10,311 bases of DNA from JAGTVG01 sp964389805 (GTDB taxonomy: Bacteria > Bacteroidota > Bacteroidia > Cytophagales > Cyclobacteriaceae): assembly GCA_964389805.1 (NCBI GenBank), contig CAYMFU010000011.1:1-10311 (forward strand), written 5' to 3'. The position numbers and the translations under genes are program-made. The notes below the pieces were generated by a model. That model was not told the DNA's origin and searched no databases. It was given only the letters and a program-made list of their open reading frames with translations. This document shows, one piece after another, positions 6,432 through 10,311 of this stretch (position 1 is the stretch's first letter; every line of letters starts with the position of its first letter).

Positions 6432-7661
6432 ATGCATTTATATAATTGGACCTTATTACTATTCATTATATTTAGCAGCTGCAACGGCGATATAAATGAG
6501 TTAGATGATGATGATACTCCTGATTTAAGGGCCTTAAGTTCTGAAGAACAATCTCTTGCAGGATCATCAAATGCCTTTGTTATAAATCTCTTTAAAGAAC
6601 TTGAAAAAACTGAAGACGGTAACCTGTTTTTTTCACCCTTAAGTATCCAATATGCATTGAGCATGACGTTGAATGGATCAAGGGATGAAACTTTCAATAG
6701 CATCAAAGAGGTTCTGGATGTCAATGATCTTAACGAACATGAGATAAATGAGGCTTTTAAGTCATTGACTGAATTCTTGTTGAATGTGGATAAAAAAGTA
6801 TTACTTACCATTGCCAATTCAATCTGGTACGAGCAAAAACTTACTGCTGCCGAATCGTTTAAAAAAGCAATACAGGTTTATTATGATGCTGAAATTTCCG
6901 GTTTGGATTTCAAATCTGCACAATCAGTGGGCACAATTAACAATTGGGTAGAAACTAAAACAAATGGTCTGATTGATAAATTGATCAATGAGATTCCTGA
7001 TGATGCAGTTATGTACCTTGTAAATGCAATTTACTATAAGGCATTATGGAAATATCCTTTTGATAAGGCAAATACAAATGAGGCTCCTTTTTACCTTGAA
7101 AATAATACCGAAATAGAAGCTTTAATGATGCACTCAGAGGAAGTAACAGTTGGTTATTACGTAAATGAAATATCACATGTAATTGATATCCCTTATGGGA
7201 ATGGTCAGTTTTCTATGATGGTCATCTTACCAGTAGAGGGAAAGAAAACGGATGATGTTTTGGAAACACTGGATAAAGAATCAATAGAAAACTTGAATAA
7301 TTCAATTCGGCCAACAGAGGCAGAATTGATTATGCCAAAATTTAAAATCGAATATAAGGCCCTGTTGAATGAAACATTGAGTGAAATGGGGATGGAAATT
7401 GCCTTTACTGATAGAGCAGATTTTACACGTCTGTTCGAGGAGAAATATGGGTTGATGATCAGTAGGGTAATACATAAAGCGGTGATCGAGGTAAATGAAG
7501 AGGGGACAGAAGCGGCGGCGGTAACGGGAGTGGAAGTGTCATTGACGTCATTACCTCTGGAGAAACCAGTGTTAACACTCAACAGGCCTTTTATTTTCTT
7601 TATAAAAGAAAAACATACCGGAGCGATATTATTCGCCGGGAAATTATCAAATCCGGAATAA
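6432..7661 (+). CDS. Serpin-family protease inhibitor, lipoprotein
   Basis: A 409-residue serpin, an inhibitor that traps a protease by irreversible loop insertion. A short signal ends in lipobox FSSC (Cys17), then an acidic linker (NGDINELDDDDTPD), so it is a lipid-anchored envelope protein. The serpin fold spans about 43-409: NLFFSPLSIQYALSMTLNGS, MYLVNAIYYKALWKYPFD, and the C-terminal signature LNRPFIFFI...TGAILFAGKL. The loop hinge EEGTEAAAV is the inhibitory type, with small residues at P12-P10. Taking the Gly of GTEA (residue 358) as P15 puts P1-P1' at Thr372-Ser373, with the same spacing to NRPF as in antithrombin. This predicts a target tolerating a small polar P1, such as an elastase-like or cysteine protease; it does not look trypsin-specific. 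Known Bacteroidota serpins such as miropin are also lipoproteins. A terminator follows. Confidence 0.95.
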   Translation: MHLYNWTLLLFIIFSSCNGDINELDDDDTPDLRALSSEEQSLAGSSNAFVINLFKELEKTEDGNLFFSPLSIQYALSMTLNGSRDETFNSIKEVLDVNDLNEHEINEAFKSLTEFLLNVDKKVLLTIANSIWYEQKLTAAESFKKAIQVYYDAEISGLDFKSAQSVGTINNWVETKTNGLIDKLINEIPDDAVMYLVNAIYYKALWKYPFDKANTNEAPFYLENNTEIEALMMHSEEVTVGYYVNEISHVIDIPYGNGQFSMMVILPVEGKKTDDVLETLDKESIENLNNSIRPTEAELIMPKFKIEYKALLNETLSEMGMEIAFTDRADFTRLFEEKYGLMISRVIHKAVIEVNEEGTEAAAVTGVEVSLTSLPLEKPVLTLNRPFIFFIKEKHTGAILFAGKLSNPE

Positions 7662-7703
7662 GATACCTGCTTAAATACTCAGTGATCACCCTCACGAGTT
7701 TGG

Positions 7704-7743
7704 GGCACAAATCTCACCTTTTTTTGAGTTTGTGCCTTTTTTT
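7704..7743 (+). terminator. Intrinsic terminator of the serpin gene
   Basis: GGCACAAATCTCA (7704-7716) pairs with TGAGTTTGTGCC (7725-7736) as a 12-bp stem with one bulged T, followed by a run of seven T (7737-7743). It lies 42 bases after the serpin stop. The U-run exists only on the plus strand, so it serves the serpin. It abuts the stop codon of the convergent methyltransferase gene. Confidence 0.85.
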
Positions 7744-8431
7744 AATCTCTGGTAAAAGGAACGAATCGTACCGGAAAAAGATTAGTTACACTTGTTTTAC
7801 CTTTTTTCTTAGTAACCAATTGCAGACTTTGAACGCTATATTTTGGCCCTACTGGAATTACGAGCTTTCCACCTTCTTTTAATTGATCAACAAGTGGCAT
7901 CGGAATTTCATCAGGAGCTGCTGTCACAACAATGGCATCAAATGGCGCTTCCTCAGGCCATCCATGGTATCCATCACCTACCCTGGTGTGAATATTTGTA
8001 TAGTTCAGTACCTGAAATTTTTTTTCTGCTTGTTCAGCCAAAGCTGGAATTATTTCTATGGTATAGACCTCGTTAACTATTTCGGCAAGCACTGCAGCCT
8101 GATATCCAGATCCTGTCCCAATCTCCAATATTTTATCATCTGGTTTCGGATTGATAACTGACGTCATAAATGCAACGATATAAGGTTGAGAAATCGTCTG
8201 TCCATTACCTATAGCCAGGGGTCTATCTTCGTATGCATAAGCGCGCATCTCATCCGGAACAAATTCATGTCGTGGGACAGTACGCATTGCCCGTAGTGTT
8301 GCGGAATTATACACATTGCGTGCTTCAATCTGGTTCTTGACCATATTTTCACGCAAACCCTTATAGGCATCCTGATAAAACAAAAAAATAAAGGCAAGCG
8401 TAATGATAAACACTATCGATCGAGCATTCAT
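7742..8431 (-). CDS. pcm: Protein-L-isoaspartate O-methyltransferase with N-terminal hydrophobic segment
   Basis: A 229-residue S-adenosylmethionine-dependent enzyme that methylates abnormal L-isoaspartyl residues to start their repair. Family marks are MVKNQIEARNV (30-40), VPRHEFVP (52-59), the active-site stretch GNGQTISQPYIVAFM (75-89), the SAM-binding motif LEIGTGSGYQAAVLA (102-116), and GDGYHGWPEEAPFDAIVVTAA (152-172, in two pieces GDGYHGWPEE and APFDAIVVTAA). The C-terminus ends RFVPFTRD as usual. Unlike the cytoplasmic enzyme of about 208 residues, it starts with a hydrophobic stretch (SIVFIITLAFIFLFY, 5-19) that looks like a signal peptide or membrane anchor, with no lipobox. Several Bacteroidota homologues share such an extension. 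How an exported form would obtain SAM is unclear, so a cytoplasm-facing anchor is possible. It lies last in a minus-strand run. Confidence 0.93.
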   Translation of the reverse strand: MNARSIVFIITLAFIFLFYQDAYKGLRENMVKNQIEARNVYNSATLRAMRTVPRHEFVPDEMRAYAYEDRPLAIGNGQTISQPYIVAFMTSVINPKPDDKILEIGTGSGYQAAVLAEIVNEVYTIEIIPALAEQAEKKFQVLNYTNIHTRVGDGYHGWPEEAPFDAIVVTAAPDEIPMPLVDQLKEGGKLVIPVGPKYSVQSLQLVTKKKGKTSVTNLFPVRFVPFTRD

Positions 8432-8459
8432 ATCATAAACAATATATTGAAAGTCAACT

Positions 8460-8512
8460 ATTTAAGTTAATATAAAATATCTTAAATTTCCAGAAAATAG
8501 TGATTTTCTTGG
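8460..8512 (-). other. Two adjacent inverted repeats between the PepSY-like lipoprotein and pcm
   Basis: CCAGAAAAT (8490-8498) pairs with ATTTTCTTGG (8503-8512) across an AGTG loop with one bulged T. Next to it ATTTAAG (8460-8466) pairs with CTTAAAT (8481-8487). The first hairpin begins seven bases after the lipoprotein stop on the minus strand and is followed by an A/T-rich stretch rather than a clean U-run. It may be a weak terminator or an mRNA-stabilising end, which would partly separate pcm from the upstream genes. Confidence 0.4.
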
Positions 8513-8519
8513 CAGGATT

Positions 8520-9035
8520 TTATTGTACGATCTGAATGGTTGTCTTTTCCTTTTTTATAAGTTGTCCTTCACCATTGAATTTCAATTCATATACGTCTTT
8601 TCCTTTCTGGAAGGCAAATTTGAATTCTTTCTTGTCGGTCTTCTCTTCCAATTCCTTATTAATGATTTTCCAATCCTTAAATTCTGTTTTACGGATACCT
8701 TCCCTTACCATCTCATTTATAGACTGAGTAAACCGAATATCAACTTTTGATTTTTTCCAATTTCCTTTTGAATTGAATGATACCTTAAAATAACTCCCTC
8801 CTAAATGAAATAGTGCTTTATGTCCGTCCAATTCATTTTCCAACTTGTACTTTCCAATATTGGGATACATGATCTGTAAAGATTCCTTTATGTGGTCCTT
8901 AACATCAATTCCATTTACATTTTCAGGAGGAAATTCAGCAACTTCAACATTGGAATAGGGATTGAAACTCCCACAAGCTATCATAGTAAAGCTCAGAATG
9001 AATCCGGTAATGTATATCTTATAGCGGTTAAGCAT
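8520..9035 (-). CDS. PepSY-like (DUF2874-type) lipoprotein
   Basis: About 171 residues, starting at the ATG at 9035, which directly precedes a lipoprotein signal (MLNRYKIYITGFILSFTMIAC; lipobox MIAC, Cys21). The frame stays open to 9113, but the extra 26 residues are basic and do not improve the signal, so I left them out. The mature part seems to hold two similar alpha/beta units: VKDHIKESLQIMYPNIGKYK ... ALFHLGGSYFKVSFNSKGNWK, then INEMVREGIRKTEFKDWKII ... FKFAFQKGKDVYELKFNGEG. The pattern of a helix followed by strands ending in F-x-x-x-G resembles the PepSY-like domains common in Bacteroidota envelopes. The family assignment is by pattern only and the function is unknown. It lies 84 bases after the TauE-like gene on the same strand. 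Confidence 0.72.
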   Translation of the reverse strand: MLNRYKIYITGFILSFTMIACGSFNPYSNVEVAEFPPENVNGIDVKDHIKESLQIMYPNIGKYKLENELDGHKALFHLGGSYFKVSFNSKGNWKKSKVDIRFTQSINEMVREGIRKTEFKDWKIINKELEEKTDKKEFKFAFQKGKDVYELKFNGEGQLIKKEKTTIQIVQ

Positions 9036-9119
9036 CTTGATCTGAAATTTATAAAAAAAGGCTTTATATATGAATTTCAAACGAAATTTATTTTGCATTT
9101 GTTTTATTATCAAACGTTA

Positions 9120-9875
9120 TCAACGAATAATTAGTACTATAGCAGAAATTGCTGTTGTTAGCAGTAAGAATATTCTATATGCTTTTTCGGGAATAATCTT
9201 TACTATGTAAATGCCGGAAAATGCTCCAATGGCAATAAAAGGCAGCAACACCAAATCAAACACAAATGTATCCACATATATCGTTTCCCAAACCAATATA
9301 TGAAAAGGAATTTTAAACAAGTTAATGATCAGGAAAAACCAGGCGCCAGTTCCGATATACTCGTTTTTCGGAAGCCGCATTGATAGCAGATACAATGCCA
9401 TAATTGCCCCAGCTGCATTTCCAACCATAGTGGCAAATCCTCCCGCAAGTCCCATAACTGCCGGAAATAATATTCCTCCAGGTATTCTGATATCTTTTTT
9501 GACATCTCTCCAAATCAAAATAACTACACTAAGCATTACAATAATCCCCATGATATCTTTAAACATGGAATCATTAATAATATCTCCTACATAGATCCCA
9601 ATAAAAACACCAAGAATAGTCCAGGGCAATAATTTTAGCACGTAAGACCAGTTGGCATGACGGTGATAGTAGCTTACTGCAAAAACATCTGCCATGCTAA
9701 GTAGCGGCAGGACGATCCCGGTCGATAATTTACCACCAAAAATAGCAGCCATGATTGGGATCACAGCCATTCCTGCCCCGGAAATCCCTGTTTTTGACAT
9801 TCCTATCAATAAGGCTGAAATGATTACCATGGTCCACTGAAAGGAATTTAATTCAAAAGAGATGAAATCAAGCAT
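9120..9875 (-). CDS. TauE/SafE family membrane permease (sulfite exporter-like)
   Basis: A 251-residue integral membrane protein with about seven to eight hydrophobic helices. The TauE/SafE signs are GMSKTGISGAGMAVIP (25-40) in the first half and MGLAGGFATMVGNAAGAIMA (140-159) in the second, the two inverted glycine-rich halves of this family, plus YLLSMRLPKNEYIGTGAWFF and NLFKIPFH. Members export sulfite, sulfoacetate or other small organic anions; the substrate cannot be read from the sequence and no sulfur-metabolism gene is nearby. Length is normal. It is the first gene of a minus-strand run toward the PepSY-like lipoprotein and pcm. It has its own 127-base upstream gap, containing a probable terminator of the preceding gene. 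Family call is firm, substrate unknown. Confidence 0.9.
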   Translation of the reverse strand: MLDFISFELNSFQWTMVIISALLIGMSKTGISGAGMAVIPIMAAIFGGKLSTGIVLPLLSMADVFAVSYYHRHANWSYVLKLLPWTILGVFIGIYVGDIINDSMFKDIMGIIVMLSVVILIWRDVKKDIRIPGGILFPAVMGLAGGFATMVGNAAGAIMALYLLSMRLPKNEYIGTGAWFFLIINLFKIPFHILVWETIYVDTFVFDLVLLPFIAIGAFSGIYIVKIIPEKAYRIFLLLTTAISAIVLIIR

Positions 9876-9910
9876 GATTCATAAAAATAGAGAGTATTTT
9901 TAAATTCAAC

Positions 9911-9948
9911 ATTAAAAACCTGCGAAGAATACCCCACAGGTTTTTAAT
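9911..9948 (-). terminator. Probable intrinsic terminator (12-bp perfect inverted repeat)
   Basis: ATTAAAAACCTG (9911-9922) and CAGGTTTTTAAT (9937-9948) are exact reverse complements with a 14-base loop. Both strands have a T-rich 3' arm, so it could work either way. The only gene reading into it is the minus-strand gene ending at 10003, so it most likely ends that transcript and insulates the TauE-like gene. Confidence 0.65.
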
Positions 9949-9968
9949 AATTTTTTGTAAGCCGTCAC

Positions 9969-9984
9969 CCCATTTTAAAATGGG
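9969..9984. repeat. Perfect 16-bp palindrome (CCCATTTTAAAATGGG)
   Basis: An exact palindrome without a loop, between the stop at 10003 and the 12-bp inverted repeat. An outer AGCC (9960-9963) and GGCT (9983-9986) give an alternative pairing. With no loop it would not fold well as a hairpin of its own, so a protein-binding site or a remnant of a dispersed intergenic element is as likely as a second terminator arm. Confidence 0.5.
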
Positions 9985-10002
9985 CTAAATATTTTTTCCC
10001 CT

Positions 10003-10311
10003 TTATTCTTTCAGGAAATCATCTTTAGGTAAATATGATATTGGTTGTAGGTCATTCTTCAACAACCTGTCATTTATTTTCTGAAGATTAACGGTTACCA
10101 GGATCTGGAATTTCTCACGTACGATTTTTAGTTTATCTGCTAATATTTCTGCTCTCCCAATTTGTGAATCAGATGGTTTTCCCGGATAAGAGCTCACGTA
10201 TCTATACAATTGTGAAATTAACTCACCGATCTGTTCATCTTCATCAACATAGAAGTCACCACCCAGAGATACCAGGGATCCAGCTAAATTCTCAGTTATT
10301 TCAGCAAAAGC
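10003..10311 (-). CDS. C-terminal fragment of a larger protein, possibly a sortilin/VPS10-like BNR-repeat protein
   Basis: The minus-strand frame is open from the right edge to a TAA at 10003-10005, giving 102 residues; the start lies outside. An internal TTG at 10209 is merely a Leu codon. The fragment reads as a helical tail: LGGDFYVDEDEQIGELISQL, then YRYVSSYPGKPSDSQIGRAE, and heptad-like ADKLKIVREKFQILVTVNLQ followed by KINDRLLKNDLQPISYLP. The tail form P-[ST]-x-x-Q, a long helix, and lN..L...L.PI resembles the C-terminus of the large secreted BNR/sortilin-type glycosyl-hydrolase-like proteins of Bacteroidota, but that rests on pattern memory alone. No catalytic motif is visible. The coding call is firm because 102 codons run without a stop and the residue make-up is protein-like. 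Confidence 0.75.
   Translation of the reverse strand, partial: AFAEITENLAGSLVSLGGDFYVDEDEQIGELISQLYRYVSSYPGKPSDSQIGRAEILADKLKIVREKFQILVTVNLQKINDRLLKNDLQPISYLPKDDFLKE

Noticed and set aside
6392..6817. 141-codon open frame antisense to the serpin start
   Set aside because: Ser/Leu-rich shadow of the serpin coding strand; no domain, no start signal, and the sense gene is certain.
7205..7582. 125-codon open frame antisense to the serpin C-terminal half
   Set aside because: Shadow frame opposite conserved serpin motifs.
7682..7882. 66-codon plus-strand frame after the serpin
   Set aside because: It reads through the serpin terminator and the antisense of the methyltransferase; no protein-like features.
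9036..9113. N-terminal extension of the PepSY-like lipoprotein
   Set aside because: The added residues are basic and would place the hydrophobic signal core too far from the N-terminus for a lipoprotein.

Overview
The window looks like a chromosomal segment of a low-GC member of the Bacteroidota. Support for this comes from the many short lipoproteins with a Cys lipobox, a DUF4136-type lipoprotein, a surface-type serpin lipoprotein, poor Shine-Dalgarno use, several TAnnTTTG-like promoter elements, and the typical modA / double-TOBE / modB / modC gene order. No mobile element, phage gene, CRISPR array or toxin-antitoxin pair is visible.

Layout. At the left edge (minus strand) is the N-terminus of a radical SAM glycyl-radical-enzyme activase, cut by the window. 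Behind it is a 223-base gap holding a strong inverted repeat, then an unassigned lipoprotein gene (377-1114, minus). Next is a plus-strand molybdate uptake operon (1330-4087): the binding lipoprotein ModA, a stand-alone protein of two TOBE/Mop domains, the permease ModB and the ATPase ModC. All its junctions overlap by 4 to 8 bases. A secreted seven-bladed beta-propeller lactonase (4340-5482) follows, locally richer in GC than its surroundings.

The middle holds a short 8-bp-period repeat, a tRNA-Thr(CGT) on the minus strand and a DUF4136 lipoprotein (minus). Divergent from the latter is a serpin lipoprotein with an intact inhibitory hinge and a predicted Thr-Ser scissile bond, followed by a clear intrinsic terminator.

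The right part is a minus-strand run: a TauE/SafE-type permease, a PepSY-like lipoprotein, then an L-isoaspartyl methyltransferase with an N-terminal hydrophobic segment. Upstream of it is the C-terminal end of a larger protein that enters from the right edge, separated by a 12-bp inverted repeat that probably ends its transcript.

How the genes work together. Only the mod operon is clearly one functional unit. It captures molybdate (or tungstate), moves it across the inner membrane and probably buffers it on the TOBE protein. Several other products act in the cell envelope (serpin, lactonase, three lipoproteins, perhaps the methyltransferase), but nothing in the sequence ties them into one pathway. 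I found no convincing undescribed system. The points most worth checking are the serpin's specificity loop and likely surface location, the membrane topology of the methyltransferase, and the leader hairpin before the activase gene.
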